DNA of 64,000 nucleotides from Amblyornis subalaris (lineage: Eukaryota > Chordata > Aves > Passeriformes > Ptilonorhynchidae): positions 3,085,403-3,149,402 of the forward strand of contig JACAXG010000069.1 of assembly GCA_018881555.1 (NCBI GenBank), in the 5' to 3' direction. Positions within the stretch are counted from its first letter, which is position 1. Each line of letters opens with the position of its first letter. Of this stretch, positions 1-13,281 are shown one piece after another. The notes beneath the pieces are model-generated. The model made no database searches. It had not been told where the DNA came from and saw nothing but the letters and a program-made list of their open reading frames with translations. The position numbers were made by a program, and so were the translations under genes.

Positions 1-45
1 TTTAAAGAAGTCCCTTCCAACCATAACAATTCTGTGATTCTGTGA
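1..45 (+). mobile_element. CR1 LINE, 3' terminal fragment
   Basis: Reads TCCCTTCCAACC, then ATTCTGTGATTCTGTG, the characteristic CR1 3' end with two 8-base terminal repeats. The body of the element lies outside the window to the left. Confidence 0.85.
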
Positions 46-1739
46 AATAATGGCACGTGATATGTTTTCTGCTCCAGTCCTCACATATATAGTTACACTG
101 TGTGCATTTATTCAATTAGATAAAAGACAGCTATATAATTCTCTCTACCCCTGAAAGGCAGCTGATATTAAAAAAGCTCTCTTTGGAATTTTTTTTTTTT
201 TTGTATTTATAATACACCTTTTCTATTATGAAATTACAAAAAGTATACCTACTGTCTCATAAAATATTTTGGATGTCATTAAATATGGTATGTGGCAATT
301 GGTATGGTAAAGCTGGATGTCCAAATACTGAATTAAGAGACATAATGCAAAATTTTCTGTTCCCTCTGGTTTTACTCTTTTATCTCAAAACTTAATTTTT
401 TCAGTGGTTTACAGTAATTGTAAAATGAATAGTCTTCTATAAAAATCTTTTATTGCTTTTACCAATATTGTGCATGCTACAAAACTTGGATTATAGCGTT
501 TATGTTTGGATTCAGCGAGAGAATATGGATGGGATTCAGAAACACTTCAGTGACTTTGGAGGAAAGTATCACAACTAACAATTATCAGACTGCTTTACAA
601 CAAATTGCAAAAATTACCCGAAATCAAGAAATTTTTTGTGTCTATCTAAAGTACAGAAGGTCAAAACTGTTTAATGTATTTTTAATGCAGTAATTGCTGT
701 TCAGACAGTTTTACTACCATGATATTCCCTTCCTGATGGAATTTCTTGGGGGAACACTAGTACAGAAGGATGTGGCTCAAGAAGCAACTTCCCCGAAAAA
801 CATACAAAGTCATTTGATACTCATTTTGCTGGCAACCATCAGGACAGATTGATTGAAAACACATCTAGTAAATGGAAAAAAGCCCACTCATTATTGACAT
901 ACATTGTATTTAATCCATTCTTCCGAAGTCATGTTCCTTCACTTCATGCTCCAGTCACTCTCCCACACAGTAACAGCCACCTTTTGTTTACCACTGGTAA
1001 GGGCATGTCTTATTTGTTTAATATCTTCCCAGTATTAACAGATCAAGTTAGTACAATAGCAAATACAAAGGGTGATCCCTTGACTTATCTTTGGCATTAA
1101 AAACTGTAATCTTTCGTACGTTAAGCAGCAAGAGATAAGGTTGTTTAAACAGAAATGAAGCCAGGCTGATTTGTAACACTTCACTGTTGCAGGCTGTGCT
1201 TGTGTCTTTGCCTTTTTTTTTCCTTCAGGTAACCAACCCTACATACTACTGTCATATTGAAAAGCAGCAGCCTACCTAAGAACTATACTCAAACATTTTC
1301 AGCCTTCATACTTAAGTGGATTGGGAATACATAGATATATTTTGCCCAATGATGCATATTCATCATCATGATTCATGTTGCATTGGAAAAGTTTCTCATG
1401 GTCAGTGAATTTCCTTAAAAAAGGGGGACAGGCAGAAGGTGGGGGCAGAAAGAAACACACTCTGGCTTAGGGAAGTTAATTTTCTTCTTTGCTGCAAAAA
1501 TGTTCTAGATAGTATTATTTTCCTATTCCATGTCAGAGTAAAACCAAGATATTTGAAACAATATGAAAGATGCATATGAAAATCTTTACTAGAGGTACAA
1601 AGTGATAAAGAGAAGCCTGATGATTGGGGATCTTATTTGGGATGCAAAAGACCCAGTTTTAAGCCCTTGGTATGCATTATGTACTGGCATGACGGTCTGG
1701 TCTCCTGTTTCCCCAGCGACTGTTCTAACTTCTAAACTG
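46..1739. other. AT-rich non-coding DNA
   Basis: Short T- and A-runs (for example T14 near 190) and no open frame longer than about 83 codons. No homology recognised. The segment 1640-1739 may belong to the ancient repeat that follows it. Confidence 0.5.
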
Positions 1740-1960
1740 ATCTGACAAGTTGTGACTGAATTTATCCTGTGGAGTTCTAATTGTATAAATAATTGAATGC
1801 TTTTTGGAGCAGAGATTTGAACCTCATTCTTCCCAAATGAGTACTCTTAACTGCTGGGTGGTACAGTTCTTCCTCTCACTACTTTTCTCTGGTTCAATGA
1901 ATATTCAATATTTTATATAAAGTGGAGCTGTTCCAAGAAGAAGAACAGAAGAACAAACTG
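1740..1960 (-). repeat. Ancient tRNA-related repeat fragment
   Basis: On the minus strand, 1804-1867 reads as a decayed tRNA-like module with an A-box-like GCAGTTAAGAGTACTC and a B-box-like GGTTCAAATCTC. The flank at 1880-1935 (TCTCTGGTTCAATGAATATTCAATATTTTATATAAAGTGGA in part) matches the tail pattern I associate with an old amniote repeat family. Family name not assigned; it is degenerate and not a functional tRNA. Confidence 0.5.
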
Positions 1961-4900
1961 TATTTTCTTTTAACTCGTCTCTTTACTGTGACTAGCTGCT
2001 ACACAGTCATGTGTTCCCATTAAAAACGTCTGGCTCAGCACCATGCAGTCTGTCAGATTCCCTTCGGCCTCTTTTGAATGGCCTTCTTTTCTCACTGGTC
2101 TTATAGTGCATCCTATCTTATTATTTGGTCAGTAAATTTTTAACATTCTGCTCCCTAACTTTTCAAAATACCCCCAATTTTTTGTGAAGTTTTCATTTTC
2201 ACTGGCAAATTTATCATAACTTTCATTGTGATCAAATTTTATTTCCATTAGTTTGTCTGCTGTTGGCATACAAAGCACTGTGGAAAGGAACAAGTGATAA
2301 ACTTCAATTGAACAAAAGAACCGAGGGGAAAACAAAGGCAACAAAAGCTAATATGACATTTCAAAGTGCAATGAACATAAAGACTAGAATCCTCCTGTCT
2401 TTGGGATTATTTGTCACAGAAAAACTCTTAGGAGGACTTTTGAAGCAGCAAGAATAGATGCATCTTTACTGCTATCTTAAAAAGTAGAAAGTTATAAAAA
2501 ATAATACTATAAAAATATAATAAAGGAATAATATTTATTCCTGGAAAAGAAGACCACAAAGAAAGACTGAAACTTTTCCCATTTAAAATAGAAGGACATT
2601 TTGAGGTGAAAAAAAATTCAGGAAGACAGCATTGAAATATGGAAAAGAAATGATCAGTATGTCCTGTGGCTAAAGTGTAGCTCAAAGGAATTTATAATTC
2701 TCTTAAGCTGCCTTTAACGAAAGTCTTTAGTAGAAAAGTGTTAAGTATAGTCTTTGAGGTTATAACGTACCTAAGAAAAAGACAGATTAGTGAGTCTTTT
2801 TGCTGTTTTGTATAAAAAAAAATAAAATAAAAAAGTCACAGTTGCAATAATATCTCAAGAGAAAACTCAGAGAGCGAAGAACACTATCAACAGGTTGGAA
2901 CTCTATGCACTTTTTCAGTTCACAGTTTAAAACAATTTTATATTTCCTTTAAATTCAGCTAGCACTAGCTTCAAGAAAAAGTCTTTAAGGAGCAAGTCTT
3001 GTGTACTCATGAAATTTGATCAGCCCAACAGTTTGTCATTCTGTGTGACAGTTGTCTGAAACATGCAAATCATTCCAAATTCTGGTGTATGGACATATCA
3101 TACCATGTGAAGTCTGGTAGTTAGTATTTCTTAGAGCTGGATACGCTATTCACTGAGGTTTTAAAAACTTATATTTCGAGGCATTCTGTTTATGCTGTTG
3201 CAGCTGTAGTCTTCGCACACATACATCTGATTTTCCCACTTCTTTTTTAGTTTGTCTGTAACATTTTGAAATGCCTGGGTTTACCAGTCCCAGTTGTAGG
3301 AATCCAGACCTTTATTTGCTTGATGATGATCCTAAATGCCAGAGGGAGTCTGAGTCAGTCTTCCTCAATATGTGGTTGCAATAAGTACTGGATGTGAAAA
3401 AAAAAAAAAAAGGTTAAATGTCATACTACTGAATGACTGAAATCTTCCTCATTCAGAAAATTTAAACATTAAGACACCAGGTATTTAGGCAGAATTTTGC
3501 CTCACTCCAGAGTGAAGGCTCACCTGAAGTTATTCTCCAATCCCAAAGAAAGGAGCAGCTTGTGGAGTCTTTTTCCTGAAATATCCATCTAATACAGTTC
3601 AACTTGTAGGAATGAGGGGATAAGAAAATACTTTGTAATTCTTGACTGCTCCCAACTGGCACATTCTTCTTTTCTGCCTTTCTTACTATGCTATTTCCCA
3701 ATGCACTTTAGTACAGAAACCCATCAGATCCAGACAAAGACAGTTGTGGTTTTGGTCAGTGAGTTGACCCAAACCATAACACTCCCACCCATCACTGCTT
3801 TCTACGATCATCATTTCCAGCAAATTAAAGTTCTAAATTTGGTCTGAAGAATAAAAGGCAAGTTTAATGGTCCTACAGAATATTATCAGAAGCCATTGTT
3901 CACTATTTTCTTGTGTTTCAAGCGAAGTCTTAATTATGGTATCACAAGGCATTATGCCAAGAATGCCATTTTGTTTGAGCAATCCCATTATCCACTTTTT
4001 CGTCTTTTGTGATTCAGCTAGATTATATTTTTTCAATTATGTTTCCATTTCCACTTTACATCCAGCAGTGATGTAATTCTATTTCTACTCTTTTCCATTA
4101 CCATTTCTTGGTAAATGGATTAGTTTGAATATTGTTTTCTGTTTACATTTCAGAATTAGCAAAAGAAATACTGTAGTGAATAAAGAATTTTTAAGTAAAA
4201 CCCACTTTCCTTTGGAATATTATACATCATTTCACTGTTTTTTGGCTGTTTAGGTTGTAGTAAACCTAGAATGTTTCTAAGGAAAACATAAGGAATAGTT
4301 AAAAGTCTTTTCTCCTACTGAAGCTGTGCCTAAATTTTGTCTGATAGTTGGTAGCAGAGTAAGTGGACTTAGTTGTTATCATGTAATGTATTGACGATGC
4401 TTTTATACTTCAGATCAAATCAGTGCAGCTGAACAATATCCTTCTTGGTAGAGATCCAGGACTGAAGCATACAGGCTTGAAAGGCACAGATAGAAAAACT
4501 GTCAGAACAATGTTAGCCTGAGAAATGGCCAGGGCCTGTCATTCTAAGTATTAAAACTGACAAGACTACAGATGTATAACACATATTTACTCCATCAGAC
4601 TATACGGTTTTTCCCTCCCTTTCATCACCTGCTTTGTTGTGACTCTTCAGGATGAGACAGCACACAAAACCTCTCCATCTAGGAGTGGCAAGGACACAAC
4701 ACAAGACACATCCAGAGAAGCATCTTTGATTTGTTCTTTCAGGGCAAATCTCAGTTGTATCAGTGGAGTAGGAGGAGCTGACACCATTCCCTGTCACAGC
4801 CGGACAGCTTCAGGGAAGGAGAACAACAGAGTGCACATTTCGCCACTGAGAACTCAATGGTCATAGTTGCAAGAAAGATAACTCCTTCTGGTACCTACTG

Positions 4901-7900
4901 ACTTCTGTCGAAAACTCCCCATAATAGTAATATTTTCCCTTAAAATTTCAATTTAAATGTTACTTCATTTGCAGTAACTTATCTTTTTTATGGGATGAAA
5001 GCATTAAATTTTTTTTCCTGAAGAGACTCTATTTACTTTTCCATATCACTTTATTTTTAAAAGACTGTGCATTATGTGCAGGCTCATCCTTTTTTCAGTG
5101 TAAAGCGAGATCAGAAAAATTCCAAACTCCTTTTTATTATTTCACATTTTATCTTTTTCTTTACTTAAAGCAATAAGGACTATAAAAATATATTCTTCCT
5201 GCGAATGTATATACATGTTTTCAGATTTCAAAGGCTGAGATGTGGTCTGGCATTTTTGAATGATGCATAACATGACAGGACGTAGACTGTAATTGCTGTG
5301 TTGTAACAGACAAACTATTTGGCTGGTGAAAATGCTACTTCCTCTCTTATAAAGTCTGCTGCTGCTTTATACTACAGGCTACATTCTGAGGAGAGGAACT
5401 GTTCAGCTTCTAGGAGCAGACAATCATATATTCTTCTAAACTGTTAATTAAAATACAAACACAATGGCTTTGGAATCAGATTTAGCCTGCGTTATTGGTT
5501 CTGAGTTTTGAAATGGAGATTGTTGTGGGCAGCTGCAGGCTGCACACAAAAAGTTAAGACATAAAAGACTAATTTCTTCTCATCACATGGAAGTGCAAAT
5601 TACCCCCTTTGTGATGAACCAAACAAACTGCTTAAACTCTAGAATATCACTGTAGAATTACACCAACCTACTGGGATAATTTCAGCGTTGGAGAATCAGC
5701 AGTATACCTGGGTCTCCAGTAAAGGCAAAGCAATGAATAAAAATAAAACAGAAGCTAGTAATATGTAAGGCTTTTCTCCCAAAAACACTGAAACGTTATC
5801 ATTTAAAACAGTATTATGTACTTTCCTCTATCTGCTTAGTGGTTGAAATGCATGTGTGAGTTTTTTGTATAGAACCGAGCTGCTGTTTTCATATTACTGT
5901 TGAGATTACCCTTGTGACATTCAAACCCATGATTTTTCCTTATTTTTCCAATATTCTAAGAAGGATCGTTTTTAAAGCTTATATAAAGACAACCCATTTA
6001 ATCATATAGCTGGCCGAGGAGACAAGTAACTAATGCAAGCAAGAAAAAAATAATCCCTGCAAATACTTATTTGAGCTCTTAAATGAAATAAATCACTGAC
6101 TTTGTTTTTCTTCCTTTTTGCATCCTTGTTGTGCTTACTTTCCAGTAGCTATGGGTGAAATATTTGTCATGAATATTCACCATGATATTAAATTTAAGTG
6201 GCAATATATTCATTAAAAGTATGTTTCAAATTTATGTTTATTATATTCAACAACAGAATGCAATGGAGAAAAAGCTGCACAGTCAGCCACAGCAGCCTTA
6301 ATTTAGAATATTCAAAAGCAACTTTGAAGTAAATTTTAGACCTTGAATAGAGTAAAATGTCAAACACATCCATAGCCATGACTGCTTACAAGGAAAAGAG
6401 GTTAAACACATTATTTGTGTGCAAACCAAAATTTTCAAATTTTTAAAATTTATAAGGTACCCTCTGTTATGGAACACTCTGCAGTCTTGAAAGCAAGTCT
6501 GTCACCTTGTTTTTAATTCCAATGAATACAGAAATCACTGTCTTGTGTGATCATCTGTGCAATGGCTCTAAACCTGTTATTGTTTCTGTGCAATCTCTAG
6601 AGTGGTACTACATGTATGAAAGTGGGCACTGTGCATGTTAGATGTCCCATGGAATGCAGACTAGCCAGGGATAGTGCTGGTCTTCTAATTGCCCTTGTTG
6701 TATCTGCCAGGCCTGTGCAAGTTCCTAAAAAGCCCCATGTCATTAAGGACATTGCTGGACCCCTATGTATGGATAACCACGGTAGAATCCTGAATAATCT
6801 AATGCTAAAGGATGTGAAAGATGCTCCATTCCTCATATATTGAACAACATTTTTTCTGACATGAACATCGTTACCACACAAAGCTAGTGCTGCAAATGGT
6901 TCTTCTACATTAGCACCAACAATATTTACTGCACAGAAGAATTCCTGCAACACAGTATAAGAATTCTCCAGAGAGCAGGCCTTACAAGGACTTTACCACA
7001 TAGCACAGTAAAGTCCTTTTGTGGAACAACTACTTAGCAAAGTTGGCACAGACTAAACATTTCCATTTTTTGTCTGAACATGCCTTAGAAGGAATGATTT
7101 CTAAGTCATGCAGCAATTAGTTAAGGCATGTGGGTGCAGATGTACTTCTGCAGCTCTGAATGCTGCATGTTGTTACGAGCTCTTCTATATTTCAGTTCAC
7201 TCTCACACTAACCCGAAATACTTATGTTCAGTTGTAAGAAGACTGAAAACATTTTTCTTTTAAACCTAGCATTTAGAGGTCAATATAATAGAAATCTCAA
7301 TCATGCATTTTAAAATGAAAATCTAAAGACTGAAGACAGGAAGGAATTTGGCCTTTATTTCTCTAAGAATTATTAGAGAAGTTGCTTAATTATTAACTTA
7401 TTAAAAATTAATCTGTGCATATAAACTGTCTTTTGTTGTTGAAGGAAATGTAATACACAGAAACATAGTTAATGTCCTATTGCAATGAGGTGGAAGAAAA
7501 CAAAAAAAAGCATGAGAAGAAAGCATACATTAAAGTTGAACCATGAATCAGAAAGAGTGTATAGATAACTCCTGACTATTTAACAAAGCTCCACACACAG
7601 GACCCTTTCTTCAGAGACCTCTGAGCCCTAGTCACACATGATTGACTGTATTTCTTGAGGTAGCACAGGTCTGTACATACCAGCCTCCATCAGAGCAACA
7701 AGTCACACACACACACACAAGGACACAAGGTAAAGACGCTGCAGGCAGAAGGGCCTGGATCGATAGGCAACACAAACTATCCCTCTTTGCAATCAAGATG
7801 AAACTGCCGTGAATTGCTTTCACATTGCACGTGAAATGATTCAGCTAACCATGGCTGAGTCAACCAGAAAGATATGGAAGTGGTAAAAGACACGAGGCGA

Positions 7901-8155
7901 AAGGCAAAGGGCAAAAGTAGAATGCAATGGGTAAGATAAGCGAGATCAACCAGCAAGAGGAATCTCAGGGAGGACCCGGCTGAGGGAGGCAGCCAAGCAG
8001 TAAGTGGAAGTGAATTTCCCAGGACAGAGCTCTAAGGCCTACTGATAACTTCTACTCCAGGAGAATAATCTAATGCTAATTCTGTTTCTTTGCGGCAAGA
8101 GAGAGAGGGTAGTACTTTTGTGCAACCACAGAAAATGCTGATTGAGTAACAAACT
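1961..8155. other. Gene-free, AT-rich intergenic stretch
   Basis: No recognised exon, RNA gene or clear transposon. Contents are simple: an A14 run at about 3398, a short CA repeat at about 7705-7720, and a 118-codon minus-strand open frame at 6597-6953 with no homology I recognise and no flanking splice context. The stretch is consistent with desert downstream of PLK2. Confidence 0.5.
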
Positions 8156-8805
8156 TAGGTTGGCATGGATCTCTGGAGATCAGCTAGTCCAAATGCCTCT
8201 TCAATAGGGACGAAGTGTGGAATCAGATGGTGTTCTCGTGTCTAATTGCTCTAACTGGGAAGAACTAACTTCTCTTTATATCCAGCAAGACTTTCCCTTA
8301 ATATAAATTGTGACTATTGCCTCATGCTCTTTTGCTGTGCAGCTCTGAGAAGAGTCAGGCTCTGCCTTACTTCTACCCTCACTTTAGGTTGTGGAAGATT
8401 GGTGCTGGATGTCCTTCCTGTTCTCCAGGCTAAACAACTCCTGTTCCTCCAGCCTCTTCCCATGCCACATGTAGCAGCCTCCTAACCATCCTTCTGGTCA
8501 TCTGACAGAATCTTTTCAATTTGTCTGCATGTGCTGTACAAGGGGCCCAGTATTTCAGGAGACTTATGTGTCTAGTTTAGAGGGAAATATTTTCCACCAA
8601 CCTGGTGGCTGCATTCTTGCTTATGCAGTCTTGCCCTCCCATGTATCATTTTTTTTCTCAGTTTTGGTTACATCTACACAATCACAGACATTTTCCTCTG
8701 TCCCAATATCCAGATCTATTATCTCTTGCTGATGAAGATGTTCAATAGTATCAGCTCCAACACTGCCTTCTGAGTAACGCCACTTGTAATTGGCTGCCTG
8801 TTAAA
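8156..8805 (-). mobile_element. Old CR1 LINE, internally deleted
   Basis: In reverse orientation this follows the CR1 consensus order. It opens with a decayed 3' region (GGATCTCTGGAGATCAGCTAGTCCAA), then TTCTCTTTATATCCAGCAAGACTTTCCC, then TTCTCCAGGCTAAACAACTCC. After a gap comes ATGTTCAATAGTATCAGCTCCAACACTG and the GTAACGCCACTTGTAATTGGCTGCC motif that belongs further 5' in ORF2. Part of the middle is missing, and many substitutions make it older than the 9189 and 18774 copies. Confidence 0.85.
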
Positions 8806-9188
8806 AAGGATGAATTAGGAAAAATTTTACCTCATAGTACTGGAACCTAATTCTTATTATATTTAATCTTTTTTCATCACCTTCTGAAGCCTTCTGATCT
8901 GCTGTCCATCTTTTATTTCTTTTAGTGTTTCTGCCCCTTCAAGGCTTTGTTTTAGCTTCCACATTATAGCAGATATCTAAAAACCTCCACGACCTGAAAG
9001 AGCTGGTCCTATTCACTGGTTAAGCAGTTGTTGTAACAAGGAGTCACACTGTTACACACTACAGGAGGACTTAATTACACTCATATTACCAAGTTACGTG
9101 AAAGTGAAGGCATTATCTTGAAAATAAATCTGGAGCTGATGCTTTCTGAAGTACTAATGGAGCTGAAAGCTTTTCATCTAGAAGCACA
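8806..9188. other. Non-coding spacer between two CR1 copies
   Basis: AT-rich, no open frame of note and no recognised repeat. It may include further, unrecognisable CR1 sequence adjoining the older element. Confidence 0.4.
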
Positions 9189-9600
9189 GTCATAGAATAG
9201 TTTGCACTGGAAGTGACCTCAAAGACCATGTTTCTCCAAGCTCCTTGTCATGGGCAGGGACATCTTCCATTAGCCCAGGTTGCTCAAAGTTCCATCCAAC
9301 CTGGCCTTGAACAGTTGCAGGGAGGGGGCATTCACAACCTCCCTGGGCAACCAGTTCCAGTGTCTCACCACCCTCACACTGAAGAATATATTCCATATAT
9401 CTAATCTAAATCTAGCTTCTTTCCACTTAAAAACATTATTCTTCATTCTATCACTGCACTCTGTGATCAAGAGTCCCTCCCCATCTTTTCTGTATGTCCC
9501 CTTTAGGTACTGGAAAGCGTTCCAAGTTCTCCCTGAGCCTTCTCTTCTCCAGGCTAAACTACCCCAAATTTCTTTGCCTGTCCTCCAAGAGGAGATGTTA
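9189..9600 (-). mobile_element. CR1 LINE 3' fragment
   Basis: Starts at TCATAGAATAG (reverse of the CR1 3' end) and follows the standard order: CATGGGCAGGGACATCTTCC, CCATCCAACCTGGCCTTGAACA, GGGCAACCAGTTCCAGTGTCTCACCACCCT, then TTCTCTTCTCCAGGCTAAAC. It is 5'-truncated near 9600, as most CR1 copies are. Short open frames here are repeat-derived. Confidence 0.93.
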
Positions 9601-11439
9601 GAAGCTTTATTTTATTCCAAAACAAGACAGAGAGGCATTTGTCAGTATAATGCCAGCTGAGAAAATTTTGTTAAGAAGGACATTCGTGTTGGGAGAGCAT
9701 GAACAGCAAGGAAGTATATGGTTGAAAGTTTTGATTCAGTTTACCACTGCATGCATCTATTTCAAGAATTGTTGTTAAGAACAACATAAGTGTTGTACTG
9801 ACATGACAAGAACTTCCAGATTTTCCAAGATCCTTTTTTATTTCTAATTATACATAACCTGGATTCAGACAACTTCCTTTGCTTTTTTTAAGGAATAGCT
9901 TAGTTTGCCATAAGACTGAGGGGGATGGATCAAGGGGGAGGATAAGAAAGAAATGAAAGTTGTTGTTCTGGTCCCTGAACTAAATTAGTTGGCATAAAAT
10001 GAAACCAAGTCTTAACAGCCTTTTCCTGAGGCCTGATCCTTTTGTCTTTCGCATTTAAGCCTCTCATCATGAGCAGATGCAGAGAAGAGAGTTAAAGACC
10101 TGCTACAAAAATTCAGAACTAATCCTCCCTTTAAGTTTCATGCCAGGAGCAAGTAATATTATATGCAAATCTGCTCACAGCGGAAAATAGAGGAAAGCTG
10201 GATCTCCAAGAAATTTCACAGACATAAAGTGACAAAGAACATTTGGAAAACACATGTTTGTCAGTGCAAGAAACTGATATCCTGAAAGTGCTCGTAGCGA
10301 CAAGGATTAACAGAGGTTCTAGTCCATATGTAGGAAATTTTCATAATACAAGCGGCCAGTTCCACCTACATGTGTTACAAAAAGAAAATGGAACTTAAAA
10401 AACATTTTAAAAATATGCATTTCCAAAGAATAATTATAAATTATTACAATTTCAATTGTAATAACTTTGTACTGTTACATATCTCTAATTTGGACACAGG
10501 TACAACACAGACCTCACTCTCTAATTTATCACAAGCAATTTGCAGCAAATGTGGGACCAAACTGTTTCTTGAGGTATAGGAATGGCAGTTTGGAGCAATG
10601 TGGCCTATTGACATTTTCACAACCACATTCTAATGCTTGCATCAAGGATTTACGTTGGCCAATACTAGAATCAAAAATCTAATTCCCCTCTACTAGAATT
10701 GAATGGATCCTTTTGACTTGAGTTTCAAAATAGTTTTCTCAGTTTTACAAAACTTAGAATGAATTCACAAAAAAAAAAAAAAAAAAAAAAGAAAAAGAGA
10801 AAGAGACAGGAGGGTAAAAATAAGGATAAGAATAAAAATTATTTTAACACCTAACTAGACCAGAAAATCAGGCAACATTTTCTCCTAATGATAATGACAT
10901 GTGAAACTAAGGTTCAAACTGTTATAACAATCCATCACTTCATTAATATATTTTAGAAAAGCTCTTCTGGTAGGCAAGAACTACAACGATGCAGTGATTT
11001 CAACTATCTATGTAGTTTTGAGAAAGCAGGGCTAGTGGGAATGATAAATTGAGAGATTTTATGGTCAAAAGAAATATCTGTGATTCTTTCCTGTGGCTTA
11101 TGACTCTGTTTGCCTCTTAGGTGAGTATATCTGGAATATCCTTAGAACATTACCCAACTCTCTGGAATGCTAAGCACAAGAACCAGCACTGCTATTTTGG
11201 AGCAAGGAAGGAAACTAGGGAGAAGAGAAGGAAGGGATGGGGCCACAATTCAGCTGCCATCAAACAGTCTGGTTGTGCTTAAGCAAGTGCAACCTACATT
11301 TTATAGAATGCAGCATTCAGAATGCAGCTTTCTTAAAGTATTATGTTGTGATTTCACGACAGACAGCAGCCAAGCCCTGAGTAGCTGTTTGCTCACTCCT
11401 TCACCTGCAGGATCAGGGAGAGAATCAAAAGGGTAAAAT
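9601..11439. other. AT-rich non-coding DNA
   Basis: Contains a perfect 11-base inverted repeat with a 2-base loop at 10441-10464 and an A22 run at 10769-10790 followed by a purine-rich GAAAAAGAGAAAGAG tract. No gene recognised. Confidence 0.5.
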
Positions 11440-11960
11440 CTGGAAAAATAACGAGTCGAGGTCAAGATAGTTTAATAGGGAAATCAAAAGCCCCTCACAT
11501 AAGCAAAGAAAACCAAGGAATTAATCCACTGCTTCCAGTGGGCAGGCAGGTGTTCAGCCATCTCCAGGAGACCAGGGCCCTATCGTGGGTAACAGTGACT
11601 TGGGAAGGAAAACACCATCACTCCAAATGTCCCTCTCTTCTTCCTTCTTCCCCCACTTTATATCCTGAGCATGATGCCACATGGCCCAGAGTATGCCTTT
11701 GGTCTGTTGAGGTCACCTCTCCTGGCTGTGTCTCCTCCCAATCTCCCAGGCACCCCCCAGTCTCCTCACCAGTGTGGCAGTACGAAAAGCAGAAAAGGCC
11801 TTGGCTTTGTGCAAGCCCTGCTCAGCAGTAACAAAAGCACTTCTATATTATCAACTCTGTGTTCAGCACAAACCCAAAATACAGCCACTGTGAAGAAAAG
11901 TAACTTTACTGCGGACAAAACCAGTACATTGTACAATAACAAATTTAACAGCATATATCA
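11440..11960. mobile_element. Probable endogenous-retrovirus LTR-type fragment
   Basis: The stretch CAAGCCCTGCTCAGCAGTAACAAAAGCACTTCTATATTATCAACTCTGTGTTCAGCACAAACCCAAAATACAGCC (in part, 11812-11885), continuing to GAAGAAAAGTAACTTTACTGC, matches a motif I recognise from avian ERV long terminal repeats. The region is richer in GC than its flanks. No gag, pol or env reading frame is present, and neither terminal dinucleotides nor a target-site duplication could be fixed, so boundaries are approximate and strand is left open. A CpG-containing block at 12040-12430 may belong to the same element. Confidence 0.5.
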
Positions 11961-13157
11961 TCATCTAGATTTGCTATCTGACAGCAATTTAACCCTTTAT
12001 GGCTCACTCAGTTTCTTCATTCTTCATGGTATCATCACAAATCACTTAGACAAGCTGGGGCGACCTGGCCCTGTGGACGCATGCACCGATAAACCCACTA
12101 CAGTCTGAGACTCTTTCTTGCTTATAAGACAGTCTCATGTCTTCCCACACAAAATGCTCCCTTCAGATCCTACCAGCACTACAAGGCCAGTAGGCCAGTT
12201 TTGAGTTTAATAACATCGGTGAAGCCGCCCTACATAAATTCCTCTGTTTTTTACATTTCTGCTGGTGTGGGTCACCCAGCAACAACTCTGCTTCTGGGTT
12301 CTCGGAGAGATCCTCAGTCTTTCACCTTTTTGGATCTGACTAGGTTGTCCACATATGTAGCCCCGTCACAGCAGACAACCATGAATAGGAAGCAAAGCCC
12401 ACTCTCTTTGCGCTAACGGTGAGTAAGACACCATTCAGAAGATATTTCAGCTGCAAAGGTAATCTCTTAATAAACTACCTACAGGTTAGAAAATTAAGTT
12501 AACAAGTGCTGTAGTTACTTATTTAAGGCTTGCCACTCAGCTGATTCAGCTTTCTCTATAAATATTAAAATTCAGCTCCCATATAAGGTACCATACACAT
12601 GTAAAAGGTGGAGAACAACCACTATCTTAACAGATATCCATAAGATTTAGCACACACAGCCCAATACGAAATTTTTTTTTTTTCAGGATTCAAAGAGTTA
12701 AAATAGCTGTATAAATTAACAAAAGAATTTTTAGTCATGTATGCCACACAGGACATGACTCTTCTGTATTATTACATAAGGTCTGTATTTAGTTCAGAGC
12801 CAAGAAGAGAAGCCTCTCACAGCAACAGCTTTGAGATCACTCTGGTAATGTGCTGACTGCACAGGGCTTAGTGAATCTACTTCTTCCCCTTTAGAATGGT
12901 GATGACTCAAAATGCTAAATTATCAACAACATGAAAGAAAACTAGGGCCACTGGCACGTACACCCAAAGCTTTCCACACTATCAGTCAGATTATCCTGAC
13001 CAAGGGTGGGAGATACTTCTACTAAAGAAAAACATGTTTGTCAGAACTGGAAAGCATGACACCTACCTCCTGCTCCAGCTCAAATGTTAGTTTACTTGCT
13101 CAAGGAGACTTAAGGTGATGCAAGTAAGCCTAGGAACCAAAAGGAAAAGACAGAGGA
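11961..13157. other. Non-coding stretch with a possible retroelement remainder
   Basis: 12040-12430 has more GC and CpG than its surroundings (for example GGGGCGACCTGG, GAAGCCGCCC, TGCGCTAACGG) and could be further LTR-derived sequence. The rest is AT-rich. No coding exon recognised. Confidence 0.4.
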
Positions 13158-13281
13158 AGAAGGAAGGAAGGAAGGAAGGAAGGAAGGAAGGAAGGAAGGA
13201 AGGAAGGAAGGAAGGAGGGAAGGAAGGAAGGAAGGAAGGAGGGAAGGAAGGAAGGAAGGAAGGAAGGAAGGAAGGAAGGAA
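13158..13281 (+). repeat. GGAA tetranucleotide microsatellite
   Basis: About 30 units of GGAA/AAGG, interrupted only by two GAGG variants (near 13215 and 13239). It continues into a mixed polypurine tract to about 13369 (GAGAGAGAGAAAGAGGAAAGG and similar). The open frames across it, encoding Glu-Gly-Arg-Lys on one strand and Phe-Leu-Pro-Ser on the other, are artefacts of the repeat. Confidence 0.97.

Noticed and set aside
10769..10790. A22 run as the tail of a processed pseudogene
   Set aside because: No exon-like or protein-like sequence upstream, no target duplication seen, and bird CR1 does not normally mobilise poly(A) mRNAs.
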